Shown: positions 17,221 through 32,270 of the stretch, piece by piece
Numbering within the stretch: the first letter of the stretch is position 1
How the letters are laid out: each line of letters opens with the position of its first letter
Assembly: GCA_949282265.1 (NCBI GenBank)
Contig: CASDOZ010000008.1
Span: 1-64,000, forward strand
DNA length: 64,000 nt
From: an uncultured Bacteroidales bacterium
GTDB lineage: Bacteria; Bacteroidota; Bacteroidia; Bacteroidales; Paludibacteraceae
Direction: 5' to 3'
Program-made: the position numbers and the translations under genes
The notes under the pieces: generated by a model
Database searches by the model: none
What the model was told of the DNA's origin: nothing
The model's input: only the letters and a program-made list of their open reading frames with translations

Positions 17221-19663
17221 TTGAAACATAGAAAAAAACAACGCATACTACCTTTTCTTTGCCTGCTTGTAGCTGGCTGGGCATTCCCAACCGATATTTT
17301 ACCCAATAATGCCAGCATTTCAGGAAAAGTCATATCCAGCGACCAGAACATCATTGATTTTGCAACCGTATTCCTAAAAGAGGCCAATACCGGCTGCAGC
17401 ACGGATGAAAACGGCACGTTCCGCATGGAAGTGCCTGCCGGGAATTATACGCTCATTGTATCCGCCATAGGTTTCAAAACAACAGAAAGGGCTATCCGTC
17501 TACAACCGAATGAAGATTTGCGGCAAGACATCGTGCTCGAACCAAACGTCACGGAGCTGCAAGAGGTTGTCGTAGCATCCAACGGTGTCAGCCGCGTGAA
17601 ACGTTCTGCATACAATGCAGTGGCCGTTGATACGAGAAGCCTGCAAAATAGCACCAAAAATCTAAGCGACGCACTGTCCAAGGCTCCCGGATTGAAACTC
17701 CGCGAATCCGGCGGGGTTGGCTCCGACACACAAATTACGCTTGATGGATTTAGCGGTAACCACGTCAAGATATTTATCGATGGTGTCCCTCAGGAAGGCG
17801 TCGGCAGTTCGTTCGGACTGAACAACATCCCCATCAGTTTTGCTGACCGCATCGAAGTCTACAAAGGCGTTGTCCCAGTCGGGTTCGGCACAGATGCCAT
17901 AGGCGGAGTGATCAATATTGTCACCGGCAAAAGCCACCGGCAAAGATTCCTGGACATATCCTATTCTGCCGGTTCATTCAATACACACAAATCATCCATC
18001 AACTTTGGACAAACATTCCAAAACGGACTGAAATACGAGATCAGTGCTTTCCAAAATTATTCAGACAACAACTATTATAGACACTTCCGTACAGAACTTC
18101 GGTGGCGACAATGCCATTGACGAAAGCAACATTGTACATGTCAGGAGGTTCAATGACACTTATCATAACGAAGCTGCCATTGCCAAAATAGGAATCATCG
18201 ACAAAAAATGGGCGGACCGCCTCATGTTCGGCTTCACCTACTCCCGCATGTATCAGGAAATCCAAACAGGCGTACGCCAGAAAATCGTATATGGAGAAAA
18301 ACATCGCCGCGGTTATTCGTTAATGCCTTCCGTAGAATACAACAAACGAAATCTTGTTTTCAAAGGTTTGGATCTGACCGTGACGGCCAACTACAACCGC
18401 AACATAACCACCAACATAGACACCGCAAGATACGAATACAACTGGCTGGGTGAGAAACAATTAATGAATTCGCCAGGCGAACAATCCTACCAGCACGCAC
18501 GCCTCAACAACGACAACTGGAACGGTACACTGACCCTGAACTACCGCATCGGCAAAATGCACAGCCTTACCCTTAACCATGTGCTGAACACTTTTTACAG
18601 GAAAACAACATCATTGCTGGCCGTGGAGGAGCAAGAATATGCCATCCCCAAAGAAACGCGCAAAAATATTTCAGGACTTTCCTACCGGTTAATGCCATCA
18701 GAGCGCTGGAATATTTCCGTTTTCGGGAAATATTACAACCAATTCGTATCCGGGCCAATGGCCACCGATTCCAAACTGACCGAATATGTCAGGACAACAC
18801 GTACATCCGATTCATGGGGCTACGGAGCAGCGGGCACATATTTCATTATTCCTGACATGCAGGCCAAGCTATCTTACGAGAAGGCATGCCGCCTGCCCAC
18901 TATTGAAGAAATGTTCGGTGACGAAGATCTGGAAATGGGTGAAGTTACCCTCCGTCCAGAAAAGAGCGATAATCTGAACCTCAATTTAAGCTACAACAAG
19001 ACATTCGGCAAACACACCATATATGCAGAAGGAAGCCTGGTCTACCGCAATACACAAGACTACATTCAACGCAACATAGCCGACCTGTCCGGCGGGAAGC
19101 AGGCTGCTACTTATATCAATTATGGCAAAGTTCTGACCTTGGGCTATAACCTTTCTGCACGGTATAATTTCAGCAAATGGCTAAGCATAGGCGGCAACTT
19201 CACGCAAATGGACGTACGCGACAACATGAAAACCGCCAACGGCAGTACGGCAGCCAACCCCGCTTACCGGCAGCGAATGCCCAACTTGCCCTACTTGTTT
19301 GCAGACAGCGACATCAGCTTCTATTGGCATGACCTTGGCAAAAAAGGAAACACACTGACGTTTACGTACGAAAACCAATATCTGCACAGTTTCAGCTATT
19401 ATTCCGAAATCTTCGGTTCCAACAATACGGATTATATTGTGCCGACCCAATTCTCACACAACATAAGCTTGAGTTATGGCATGGAACACGGCCGCTACAA
19501 TATCGCATTTGAATGTAAAAATCTGACAGACGAAAAATTGTACGACAATTTCAGCCTGCAAAAAGCAGGACGCGCTTTTTACGGCAAATTCAGCATACAT
19601 CTCAGCAATGCAGACAAACATAGAAAGCATCACCACAAAAAACATGGCAAACGCCAAGAATAA
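17221..19663 (+). pseudogene. TonB-dependent receptor of a XusA-like xenosiderophore locus, frameshifted
   Basis: Two frames together encode one receptor of about 813 residues. The first part (17221-18120) has a signal peptide, a carboxypeptidase-regulatory-like domain, a TonB-box-like segment (ELQEVVVAS) and a plug domain with DGFSGNHVKIFIDGVP. The second part continues the barrel in the next frame, with the join near 18073-18079 (TATTATAGAC). A missing TA dinucleotide at that spot would restore NNYYIDTSVQNF, the expected sequence. Translation from the first start would end 13 codons later. TTG 17221 is taken as start because the promoter's own TTG is the only earlier one. The C-terminus has a His/Lys-rich tail after the last strand. 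The next two genes match XusB and XusC. A sequencing error cannot be excluded. Confidence 0.8.
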
Positions 19664-19701
19664 CCCAGCATATCGATAAACAACCAATAAAATTTACAGA
19701 C

Positions 19702-21111
19702 ATGATGAAAAAAAACTTTTTAGTAGCAGGAATCATCGCCACGGCGATGACAGGAACAACATTTACTGCATGTAATGAACCCACTCCGCCGACTACGGCA
19801 ACCGACAAAGGCGAATACGTTATTGCATCCACGACAAGCGCATCCGGCCAGGAAACCAACGTTTTGCTCACGGCAACCACACTGGATGAAGGAAATGTTT
19901 CACCAGTGGGCAACGGCCTTGTAAACGAAGGAGCCACATATTGGGTATTTTACAACAACAAATACCTGTATGCACTCAACTACAATCAAGGCGAAGCCGG
20001 AACAACGCAATCCTTCATTATGGACAGCGACCACAACCTGAAAAAACGTGACAAGGAATTCAAGGTGTCGCGCTTCACGACATGGGGCATATACAATGAC
20101 TATATCATGACCACATCTACCGGCAACGGGAAAACGGAATGGGCCGACGCAAACGGCTATATACCTCAAGCCATTCTCATTTCCTATCTGAATCCGGCAA
20201 CCGAATCATATACAACCAACACGATGGATTCAATTTATCTTGCAGAAAACTTTTTGGGCAACGGAGAATATGTAACTCTCGCCGGATTAGTAGCATACAA
20301 CAACAAAATATACAGTGCTGCGGTTCCTATGGGACTCAGCCAATACGGTTGCATGCAAAAAAATGCTGACGGCACCTACAAATGGGTTTTGCCTGGCAAC
20401 GAAGACCTGATCAAAACCGAATCAGGAGGTTCAGGAAGCGGAGCTTACGATAAAGATGAATTGCAGTGGACACAATATCCGGATGAATGCTGGATTGCCA
20501 TTTTCAATGATGAAACCCTTACGGACAAGAAACTTATCAAGACAGATAAAATCAGCTATGCATGCGGCCGCTACAAATCACAATACTACCAGATGATCTG
20601 GACTGCTGACAATGGTGATATATACGTATTTTCGCCAAGCTACGCAAAAACCATGTCCGACGTCCGCCAGCAAACCACACTTCCGGCTGGTGTAGTAAGG
20701 ATCAAGGCTGGCACGGAAACCTTTGATGACAGTTATTACTGCAACATAGAAGAACAAAGTTCAGGAAAGGCCTTTCAACGTTGCTGGCACATTAGCGGCA
20801 GTTATTTCCTGTTACTTATGTATGACCGGCCGCTAACAGAAAGCGGTTTCGTAGCAAGCGAACTCGCCATTTTTGATGGAGAATCGAAAAAACTGACATA
20901 CGTAACGGGATTGCCCGCCAAGAACCAAATCAACAGTTTCGGTTCCGCACCTTATTTCGAGAACGGATACGCCTACATGCCTATTTCAGTAACCGATGGC
21001 GACCCGATCATCTACAAAATTGATCCGCAAACCGCCGCGGCAATCCAAGGAATTACTGTTACCGGAGGTACTACCATCAGCGGAACCGGCAAGCTGAGCC
21101 CGCTGAACTGA
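19702..21111 (+). CDS. DUF4374 lipoprotein, XusB-like siderophore-binding protein
   Basis: The 469-residue protein has a lipoprotein signal ending in FTAC (Cys at residue 24) followed by a Pro/Thr linker and a beta-propeller-like domain of the DUF4374 family. In Bacteroides thetaiotaomicron the DUF4374 lipoprotein XusB binds enterobactin and salmochelin at the cell surface and, with receptor XusA and the PepSY protein XusC, lets the cell use siderophores made by Enterobacteriaceae. The gene order receptor-DUF4374-PepSY is the same here (38 nt after the receptor, 86 nt before the PepSY gene). The frame is intact. Ligand specificity here is inferred from family and order only. Confidence 0.82.
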   Translation: MMKKNFLVAGIIATAMTGTTFTACNEPTPPTTATDKGEYVIASTTSASGQETNVLLTATTLDEGNVSPVGNGLVNEGATYWVFYNNKYLYALNYNQGEAGTTQSFIMDSDHNLKKRDKEFKVSRFTTWGIYNDYIMTTSTGNGKTEWADANGYIPQAILISYLNPATESYTTNTMDSIYLAENFLGNGEYVTLAGLVAYNNKIYSAAVPMGLSQYGCMQKNADGTYKWVLPGNEDLIKTESGGSGSGAYDKDELQWTQYPDECWIAIFNDETLTDKKLIKTDKISYACGRYKSQYYQMIWTADNGDIYVFSPSYAKTMSDVRQQTTLPAGVVRIKAGTETFDDSYYCNIEEQSSGKAFQRCWHISGSYFLLLMYDRPLTESGFVASELAIFDGESKKLTYVTGLPAKNQINSFGSAPYFENGYAYMPISVTDGDPIIYKIDPQTAAAIQGITVTGGTTISGTGKLSPLN

Positions 21112-21197
21112 ACGCCAACAAGACAAAAGCCTTAATCAAAGACCTGCCTGGCCTCATTATTGAGGCCATTGCAGGTTCTTTTCAATAAAAAAACAAT

Positions 21198-22316
21198 ATG
21201 AGAAAGATTTTCAGCAAACTACATTTATGGTTATCTGTTCCATTCGGCGTGATTATTACTATCATCTGTTTGTCAGGAGCCATTCTGATTTTTGAACAAG
21301 AAATCATACGGGCACAGAAGCCACAACTTTATCAAGTTGAAGCCATATCCGATACCATCAGGCTCAAACCATCAGAACTGGTTGTGCGCATAAAAGAGCA
21401 AACAGCTGACAGCTTGCAGCTCACATCACTGCTGTATTCCGGATTTGCCCACGAAACCTGCCAAGCCGAATTCAAAAATTCTGGACGCAAAATACTTAGT
21501 ATAAATCCATATACAGGTGAGGTTATCGGATGGATTGAAGGGAACCGCTTTTTCCAGCAAGTACGAAAACTGCACCGATGGCTATTGGATGCGCCGGCAC
21601 AAAAAGGAGAGCAGTCTTTCGGCAAAACCATCGTCGGCATAAGCACGCTGCTCATGGTCTTGATTCTCATCAGCGGAATCTTCATATGGATTCCACGCAC
21701 CCGCAAGGGACTGAAGAACCGCCTGACACTGTCTTGCACCAAAGGGTGGCGCAGATTTGTCCATGACAGCCACGTCGCATTAGGCTTTTACGCTACCCTA
21801 TTCCTGCTCGTCATGGCCCTGACCGGACTGACATGGTCGTTTGGTTGGTACCGGAATGCCGCATATTCATTGTTCGGCGCGGAAAAACAAACTGCGGCTT
21901 CCGAAAGGCCTGCAAATGAAAAGACTGCTGGACAACAAAAATTGCAAAAAGAAAACCTGCTCGACTATACCGTATGGGATAATGCCCTATCAGAATTACA
22001 GATGTATTATCCACAGTACAAAAGCATAAAACTTAATGTAAACAATGCACAAATCGCTCCAAACAGAAAATCAACAATGCGCCGCACAGATACCGCAAAA
22101 TTCAATCCGGCAAATGGAAAAATAGAGCATATCCAATACTATCAGGATTTACCCAAATCGCAAACCTTACGCGGTTGGTTCTATGCATTCCATACCGGAT
22201 CCTGGGGCGGCATCTGGACGAAAATACTTTATTTCATCGCTGCCATGACAGGTGGAACATTACCGGTTAGCGGATACTATTTATGGATTAAACGGATACA
22301 AAAGAAACAAGAATAA
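21198..22316 (+). CDS. PepSY-associated membrane protein, XusC-like
   Basis: The 372-residue inner-membrane protein has four membrane helices (about 12-33, 150-172, 197-220 and 340-362) and PepSY-type extracytoplasmic regions. Conserved histidines sit at helix ends (LHLW near residue 9, KLHRWL near 130, VHDSH near 195 and AFHTGSWGG near 330), the pattern of PepSY proteins thought to handle haem or reduce ferric siderophores. It is the last gene of the locus and is followed by a hairpin terminator at 22346-22375. Its match to XusC rests on family and order. Confidence 0.8.
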   Translation: MRKIFSKLHLWLSVPFGVIITIICLSGAILIFEQEIIRAQKPQLYQVEAISDTIRLKPSELVVRIKEQTADSLQLTSLLYSGFAHETCQAEFKNSGRKILSINPYTGEVIGWIEGNRFFQQVRKLHRWLLDAPAQKGEQSFGKTIVGISTLLMVLILISGIFIWIPRTRKGLKNRLTLSCTKGWRRFVHDSHVALGFYATLFLLVMALTGLTWSFGWYRNAAYSLFGAEKQTAASERPANEKTAGQQKLQKENLLDYTVWDNALSELQMYYPQYKSIKLNVNNAQIAPNRKSTMRRTDTAKFNPANGKIEHIQYYQDLPKSQTLRGWFYAFHTGSWGGIWTKILYFIAAMTGGTLPVSGYYLWIKRIQKKQE

Positions 22317-22345
22317 ATCTCCCGCAATATCAATCAAAAATTCAC

Positions 22346-22375
22346 AAAAAAATCTGGCATTTGCCAGATTTTTTA
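22346..22375. terminator. bidirectional terminator between the Xus-like locus and the lipoprotein pair
   Basis: AAAAAATCTGGC pairs with GCCAGATTTTTT around a 4-6 nt loop, so a U-tract follows the stem on both strands. It lies 29 nt after the PepSY gene and its right end touches the stop codon of the convergent lipoprotein gene. Confidence 0.88.
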
Positions 22376-22822
22376 ACGTTGTTTTTGGTTGTAATAGTTA
22401 ATATCCGCGAAAACAAAACCAAAGTTTGTCAGATAAATGCTGTCTTCTTTGCTTTGTATATTTACATCTCGTAAAATACCACTGCCTTTCATTTTATGAA
22501 GATTTTCGTCTGGTATTTTTTGAAGTAGTTTTTGTAAATTAATTATAATAGACTTAGAACCCAGTTGATAATATGGTTCGCCATTACTTTCAAGAACAAC
22601 ATATCTGACAGCGGCAGAATCTGCAGATGCGATAATATTTTGTCTTTTTTGCAGATTAAACCAGTTGCCCGGACCAAATGTATATATTGTATCGTGTTGT
22701 TTTATTACAGGTTCGTTTTGTTGTTCGCATCCTGATAGCAAGCTTGCACCAGCCAAGCCTAATGCAGGAACCAATGTTTTTAATTGTTTTAATTTATATG
22801 GTATTTTTTGTGTTAAGCGCAT
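22373..22822 (-). CDS. small lipoprotein, paralogue of the next gene
   Basis: The 149-residue protein has a lysine-rich start, a hydrophobic segment with GLAGASLL, lipobox LSGC (Cys at about residue 32) and a mature part of about 118 residues. It closely resembles the product of the gene just upstream: both share GLAGAS(L/I)LSGC, the HDxxYxFG motif, a KMKG/KIKG-xGxLxDV segment and a closing YNQKQ. The function is unknown. A Shine-Dalgarno-like AAGGAG lies 7 nt before the start codon, rare in this genome. The base composition is visibly AT-richer than the flanking genes. The two paralogues are 15 nt apart and share one promoter. Confidence 0.65.
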   Translation of the reverse strand: MRLTQKIPYKLKQLKTLVPALGLAGASLLSGCEQQNEPVIKQHDTIYTFGPGNWFNLQKRQNIIASADSAAVRYVVLESNGEPYYQLGSKSIIINLQKLLQKIPDENLHKMKGSGILRDVNIQSKEDSIYLTNFGFVFADINYYNQKQR

Positions 22823-22837
22823 TGTTTTGCTCCTTTT

Positions 22838-23272
22838 TTATTTTTGTTTTTGATTGTAAATAATGTTTTTAAGTTTGAATCCAAGATTAACAAGGTATGC
22901 ACTATCTTCTTGATTATTTATAGTCACATCATATAAAGTTCCGCGCCCCTTTATTTTTTTCATATTTTCTGGCTTTACAAAAGATAGAATTTCACTTTCT
23001 ATATCTGCTTTTATTTTTGATACCCCAAAGTATTCCCAGCTTTTTTCATCGCTTTGTAATATAACGTTTGTTACTTCGGCAGAATCAAGTGTCAGTACAA
23101 AATAATAATATGGTTGAAATGCAGAGAAGTTGTTCAAACCAAATTCATATACCACATCGTGCGGTTGAACTATTTGTGGTTCGTTTTTATCCTTGCATCC
23201 AGATAATATACTGGCACCAGCAAGCCCCAATGCAAAAATTAAAATTTTCTGTTTGCAGAAAATAGTTTTCAT
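22838..23272 (-). CDS. small lipoprotein, first of a tandem pair
   Basis: Taken from ATG 23272, the protein is 144 residues with a signal (KTIFCKQKILIFALGLAG), lipobox LSGC (Cys at about residue 25) and a mature domain paralogous to the following gene. The frame stays open to 23347, but that upstream stretch overlaps a consensus promoter at 23303-23333, so 23272 is the better start. The mature sequence is dominated by Asn, Lys and Tyr codons. No characterised family is recognised; both genes look like a recent duplication and perhaps a recent arrival between the siderophore locus and rpoC. Confidence 0.65.
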   Translation of the reverse strand: MKTIFCKQKILIFALGLAGASILSGCKDKNEPQIVQPHDVVYEFGLNNFSAFQPYYYFVLTLDSAEVTNVILQSDEKSWEYFGVSKIKADIESEILSFVKPENMKKIKGRGTLYDVTINNQEDSAYLVNLGFKLKNIIYNQKQK

Positions 23273-23302
23273 GGTCCTTTTCCCTGATTTGATTTGGTTT
23301 TG

Positions 23303-23333
23303 CAAAAATAGAATAAAAAATCGGTATTTGCAA
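23303..23333 (-). promoter_or_regulatory. promoter of the tandem lipoprotein genes
   Basis: Minus strand: TTG (23331-23333), 20 nt, TATTTTTG (23303-23310). It places the transcript start near 23297, about 25 nt before ATG 23272. Confidence 0.75.
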
Positions 23334-23359
23334 AAATAATTTGACAAATTAAAAAAAAC

Positions 23360-23393
23360 AATCCGGCCAACCTTTTTCGAGGTTGGCCGGATT
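23360..23393 (-). terminator. rpoC operon terminator
   Basis: AATCCGGCCAACC (23360-23372) pairs perfectly with GGTTGGCCGGATT (23381-23393) around an 8-nt loop; on the minus strand it is followed by GTTTTTTTT. It lies 26 nt after the rpoC stop and closes the long secE-to-rpoC transcription unit. Confidence 0.93.
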
Positions 23394-23419
23394 TATTACA
23401 AGCTAACGCTTATACCATT

Positions 23420-27721
<4,302 letters not shown>

Positions 27722-27814
27722 ACCTTTTATTTATTCTTTTAATCATTTTTATTACCCGATTAAACTTTCTACAAGTGGATCATCACAAATCCAACCAGAA
27801 AAGCCATCTGGGGG

Positions 27815-30800
27815 TTATTCCAAATTAATACTTAAACCTAAGCCGCGAAGCTCGTGCAACAATACATTAAGCGATTCGGGAATACCGGGCGTCGGCATCG
27901 GCTCGCCTTTCACGATTGCCTCGTAAGTACGTGCACGACCCATGACATCGTCCGATTTTACCGTCAGGATTTCCTGCAAGATATGTGCTGCACCGAATGC
28001 TTCCAGTGCCCATACCTCCATTTCACCGAAACGCTGGCCACCGAACTGGGCTTTACCACCCAACGGCTGCTGGGTAATCAGCGAATACGGACCTATGGAA
28101 CGTGCATGCATCTTGTCATCAACCATGTGTCCCAACTTCAGCATGTAGGTAACCCCCACTGTGGCCGGCTGGTCAAAACGCTCACCAGTTCCACCGTCAT
28201 ACAAATAGGTTTTGCCATACTGCGGGATTCCAGCTTTTTCCGTCCACTGGTTCAAGTCGTCCAATGAAGCACCATCGAAAATAGGTGTTGCGAACTTCAC
28301 ACCGAGCTCCTTGCCTGCCCAACCCAAAACAGCTTCAAAAATCTGGCCGAGGTTCATACGCGAAGGTACGCCCAGCGGGTTCAGTACAATATCTACCGGA
28401 GTGCCGTCTGCCAGGAATGGCATGTCCTCCTGGCGTACGATACGTGAAACGATACCCTTGTTACCGTGACGTCCGGCCATCTTGTCACCCACGCGGATTT
28501 TGCGTTTCTTGGCAATATAGACTTTGGCCAGCTGCATAATTCCATTGGGCAACTCATCACCGATAGTAATATTGAATTTACGACGCTTAATGCTGGCATC
28601 CAACTCCTTATATTTCTTCAGGTAGTTCATAATGACCGCACGAATTTGACGATTTCTCGACTCATCCGTTGTCCATTTGGTCAATTGTACCATGGAATAA
28701 TCAACATCGCGCAAACGGTCTGCCGTAAATTTGCTAGTTTTAGTGATAACATCCGTACCCAAGAAATCTTTCACGCCAGCCGAACTTTTACCATCGGTCA
28801 GCACCAACAGTTTCTGTACCAATATTTCCTTCAATTCGGCAGCTTTTGCTTCAAATTCTTCATCGAGTTTCGGAAGTATAGCTTTGTCAGCAGCTTTTGC
28901 CTTACGGTCTTTCTGTGCTTTTGCAAACAAACGTTTACCGATAACCACACCAGACAACGACGGCGTAGCCTTCAACGAAGCATCTTTCACATCACCGGCC
29001 TTATCGCCAAAAATGGCGCGCAACAGTTTTTCTTCCGGCGATGGGTCTGATTCCCCTTTCGGGGTTATCTTACCGATAATAATATCGCCCGGTTCAATGC
29101 GGGCACCGATACGGATAATTCCGTTTTCATCCAAATCTTTGGTGGCATCTTCGCTCACGTTCGGAATGTCGGCTGTGAATTCTTCCATTCCGCGTTTGGT
29201 TTCACGAACCTCAAGCAACTGCTCAACCACGTGCACAGAAGTGAATATGTCTTCGCGGACGACACGTTCGTTGATTACGATAGCATCCTCGAAGTTATAA
29301 CCTTTCCATGGCATGTAAGCCACTTTCAGGTTCTTTCCAATAGCCAATTCACCATTTTGTGTGCAATAACCTTCCGTCAAAATTTGACCTTCTTCCACAC
29401 GATGACCTTTACGTACCAACGGGTGTAAGTCAATAGTCGTATTTTGGTTCGTGCGCTGGAATTTCGGTATCTTATATTCTTTGACCGCAGATTCGAAGCT
29501 GACAAATTCTTCCTCCTCGGTACGGTCGTATTTGATTTTAATGACATCAGCATCCACATACACCACTTCTCCGGCACCTTCTGCCATAATTTGCGTACGC
29601 GAATCCTTGATCAACTGGCCTTCGATACCAGTGCCGACAATCGGCGCCTCGCTGCGCAACAGCGGTACTGCCTGGCGCATCATGTTCGAACCCATCAACG
29701 CACGATTGGCATCATCGTGTTCCAAGAACGGGATCAATGCAGCTGCAATGGAAGCAATCTGCGAAGGTGATACGTCCATCAGATGGACTTCCGACGGATC
29801 TACAACCGGGAAATCCGCTTCATAACGCGATTTTACTTTGGAACGGATAAAGTGCCCGTTTTCATCCAGCGGGGCATTTCCCTGTGCAACTGTCAAGTTT
29901 TCTTCCTCCTCAGCAGTCAGATATTCAACGCCTTCCGGACTCAAATCAACCACAGAATCTTTTACCCTGCGGTAAGGAGTTTCAATAAAGCCCAGTTCAT
30001 TGATTTTTGCATAAATACACAAGGAAGAAATAAGACCGATATTCGGGCCTTCCGGTGTCTCAATCGGGCACAGACGTCCGTAATGCGTATAATGCACGTC
30101 GCGCACCTCGAAACCGGCACGGTCACGGCTCAAACCGCCAGGACCGAGAGCCGACAAACGGCGCTTATGCGTTATTTCAGCCAACGGGTTCTGTTGGTCC
30201 ATAAACTGCGACAACTGGTTTGTCCCGAAGAACGAGTTGATTACGGAAGAAATGCTCTTCGCATTAATCAAATCGACGGGCGTAAACACTTCGTTGTCAC
30301 GTACATTCATACGTTCACGGATGGTACGGGTCATACGTGCCAGACCAACCGCAAACTGGTTATAGAGCTGTTCACCAACCGTGCGCACACGACGGTTGCT
30401 CAAATGGTCAATATCATCAACCTCTGCCTTGGAGTTGATCAGCTCTATCAAATATTTGATAATTTCAGTAATATCTTCTTTGGTCAGTACACGGACAGAC
30501 ATATCTGTGGAAAGCCCCAATTTGCGGTTGATACGATAGCGGCCGACTTCGCCCAAATCGTAACGTTTTTCCGAGAAGAACAAGTTGTTGATTACTTCGC
30601 GCGCAGTGGAATCATCAGCAGGTTCCGCATTGCGCAACTGGCGGTAAATATACAGCACAGCTTCTTTTTCCGAGTTGCTCGGGTCTTTCTGCAAGGTATT
30701 GAAGATAATCGAATAATCGATGGAATTGTTCTCTTCCTTGTGCAACAAGATAGTCTGCGTGTTGGATTCCAGAATGGCTTCGATATGCTGTTTTTCCAAT

Positions 30801-31627
30801 ACCGTTTCACGGTCAATAACCACTTCGTTACGCTCAATCGTAACAACTTCACCGGTATCTTCATCCACGAAGTCTTCCACCCACGTTTTGAGCACACGTG
30901 CGGCCAACTTGCGTCCGAGCACTTTGTTCAAAGCGGTTTTGGAAACTTTGACTTCCTCACACAATCCGAAACATTCCAGAATGTTCTTATCACTTTCAAA
31001 CCCTATCGCACGCAACAATGTCGTAACTGGCAATTTCTTCTTGCGGTCGATATATGCATACATAACATTGTTAATGTCGGTGGCAAATTCGATCCATGAA
31101 CCGCGGAATGGGATGATACGGGCCGAATACAATTTTGTGCCGTTGGCATGGAGGCTTTGCCCGAAGAACACGCCCGGCGAACGGTGCAATTGGGAAACAA
31201 CCACGCGTTCCGCACCGTTGATGACAAATGTTCCCTTGGCCGTCATATAAGGGATTGTCCCTAAGAACACATCCTGGATTGCCGTATCAAAATCCTCGTG
31301 GTCGGGATCCGTGCAATATAATTTCAATTTGGCTTTCAAAGGAACGCTATACGTCAATCCGCGCTCGATACATTCCTCTATGGAATAACGGGGAGGGTCA
31401 ATGAAATAGTCCAAAAACTCGAGTACGAAGTTGTTACGTGTGTCCGTGATAGGAAAGTTCTCTGAAAAAACCTGATATAATCCTTCGCTTCTCCTGTTTT
31501 CAGGCGCAGTATCCATTTGGAAGAAATCGTGGAATGATTTCAACTGGATTTCCAGAAAATCAGGATACGGAAGTTGATTTTTAATGGAAGCAAAGTTTAT
31601 CCTTTGCGTTGTTGTTGTTGAAGACAT
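27815..31627 (-). CDS. rpoB: RNA polymerase subunit beta
   Basis: The 1270-residue subunit shows the conserved blocks of beta, including the rifampicin-pocket region with [25 protein letters not shown] and the [19 protein letters not shown] block, and the [15 protein letters not shown] segment near the active site. No resistance-type change stands out in the rifampicin cluster: the Q, D, H and S residues usually altered are present. It lies 201 nt after rplL, with a strong terminator hairpin in between, which probably sets the ratio of ribosomal protein to polymerase synthesis. Confidence 0.98.
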   Translation of the reverse strand: MSSTTTTQRINFASIKNQLPYPDFLEIQLKSFHDFFQMDTAPENRRSEGLYQVFSENFPITDTRNNFVLEFLDYFIDPPRYSIEECIERGLTYSVPLKAKLKLYCTDPDHEDFDTAIQDVFLGTIPYMTAKGTFVINGAERVVVSQLHRSPGVFFGQSLHANGTKLYSARIIPFRGSWIEFATDINNVMYAYIDRKKKLPVTTLLRAIGFESDKNILECFGLCEEVKVSKTALNKVLGRKLAARVLKTWVEDFVDEDTGEVVTIERNEVVIDRETVLEKQHIEAILESNTQTILLHKEENNSIDYSIIFNTLQKDPSNSEKEAVLYIYRQLRNAEPADDSTAREVINNLFFSEKRYDLGEVGRYRINRKLGLSTDMSVRVLTKEDITEIIKYLIELINSKAEVDDIDHLSNRRVRTVGEQLYNQFAVGLARMTRTIRERMNVRDNEVFTPVDLINAKSISSVINSFFGTNQLSQFMDQQNPLAEITHKRRLSALGPGGLSRDRAGFEVRDVHYTHYGRLCPIETPEGPNIGLISSLCIYAKINELGFIETPYRRVKDSVVDLSPEGVEYLTAEEEENLTVAQGNAPLDENGHFIRSKVKSRYEADFPVVDPSEVHLMDVSPSQIASIAAALIPFLEHDDANRALMGSNMMRQAVPLLRSEAPIVGTGIEGQLIKDSRTQIMAEGAGEVVYVDADVIKIKYDRTEEEEFVSFESAVKEYKIPKFQRTNQNTTIDLHPLVRKGHRVEEGQILTEGYCTQNGELAIGKNLKVAYMPWKGYNFEDAIVINERVVREDIFTSVHVVEQLLEVRETKRGMEEFTADIPNVSEDATKDLDENGIIRIGARIEPGDIIIGKITPKGESDPSPEEKLLRAIFGDKAGDVKDASLKATPSLSGVVIGKRLFAKAQKDRKAKAADKAILPKLDEEFEAKAAELKEILVQKLLVLTDGKSSAGVKDFLGTDVITKTSKFTADRLRDVDYSMVQLTKWTTDESRNRQIRAVIMNYLKKYKELDASIKRRKFNITIGDELPNGIMQLAKVYIAKKRKIRVGDKMAGRHGNKGIVSRIVRQEDMPFLADGTPVDIVLNPLGVPSRMNLGQIFEAVLGWAGKELGVKFATPIFDGASLDDLNQWTEKAGIPQYGKTYLYDGGTGERFDQPATVGVTYMLKLGHMVDDKMHARSIGPYSLITQQPLGGKAQFGGQRFGEMEVWALEAFGAAHILQEILTVKSDDVMGRARTYEAIVKGEPMPTPGIPESLNVLLHELRGLGLSINLE

Positions 31628-31769
31628 TAATCAAAATGTTAATTGGGTTAAAGCAAAAAAGTATCGGGTCTGTTTGAAAGGATTTCAGGCAAGTGCGTCA
31701 TAAAAGAACATAAACTTGCTTATTTATCTATAAAAATCACTCCAACAGAAACCTTATTATAGACAAAAA

Positions 31770-31806
31770 GGTTTAGAATCTCTTGTGTTAGAAGAGATTC
31801 TAAACC
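31770..31806 (-). terminator. rplL-rpoB intergenic terminator (partial terminator/attenuator)
   Basis: A perfect 15-bp stem (31770-31784 with 31792-31806, GGTTTAGAATCTCTT and its complement) with a 7-nt loop lies 22 nt after the rplL stop. On the minus strand it is followed by TTTTTG. No clear consensus promoter is visible between it and rpoB, so rpoBC expression must depend on readthrough or on an unusual promoter. Confidence 0.9.
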
Positions 31807-31828
31807 AATTGCCTGTTGGTCAGGTATC

Positions 31829-32209
31829 TTATTTCAATTCTACTTCAGCGCCGCCTTCTTCAAGAGATTTCTTCAAGGCTTCAGCATCAGCTTTGGCAAG
31901 TCCTTCTTTGATTACGGAAGGAGCAGCATCAACCAAGTCCTTGGCTTCTTTCAATCCAAGACCGGTCAATTCTTTCACCAATTTAACGACACCAAGTTTG
32001 CTTGCACCGGCTGATTTCAAAACAACATCGAACGATGATTTTTCTTCAGCGGCTTCAGCAGCACCAGCTGCAGCAGGACCAGCAGCAACAGCAACAGCAG
32101 CAGCTGCGGGTTCGATACCATATTCGTCTTTCAAAATTTGGGCTAACTCGTTTACTTCTTTAACGGTAAGGTTAACCAACTGTTCAGCAAAAGCTTTCAA
32201 ATCTGCCAT
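31829..32209 (-). CDS. rplL: 50S ribosomal protein L7/L12
   Basis: The 126-residue protein has an N-terminal dimerisation domain, an Ala-rich flexible hinge (about 36-52) and the C-terminal factor-binding domain with [24 protein letters not shown]. It forms the ribosomal stalk that recruits translation GTPases. It follows rplJ by 61 nt, as in almost all bacteria, and is followed by the strong hairpin before rpoB. Confidence 0.98.
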   Translation of the reverse strand: MADLKAFAEQLVNLTVKEVNELAQILKDEYGIEPAAAAVAVAAGPAAAGAAEAAEEKSSFDVVLKSAGASKLGVVKLVKELTGLGLKEAKDLVDAAPSVIKEGLAKADAEALKKSLEEGGAEVELK

Positions 32210-32270
32210 TTTCTTTAATTTTTATAGAGTTTATTTTTACTTGATAATTTGTTTGTCGTAACTCTGCAAG

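Noticed and set aside
29783..31099. Long plus-strand open frames opposite rpoB and rpoC
   Set aside because: Both are antisense shadows with the skewed His/Phe/Gln composition; rpoB and rpoC themselves are certain.
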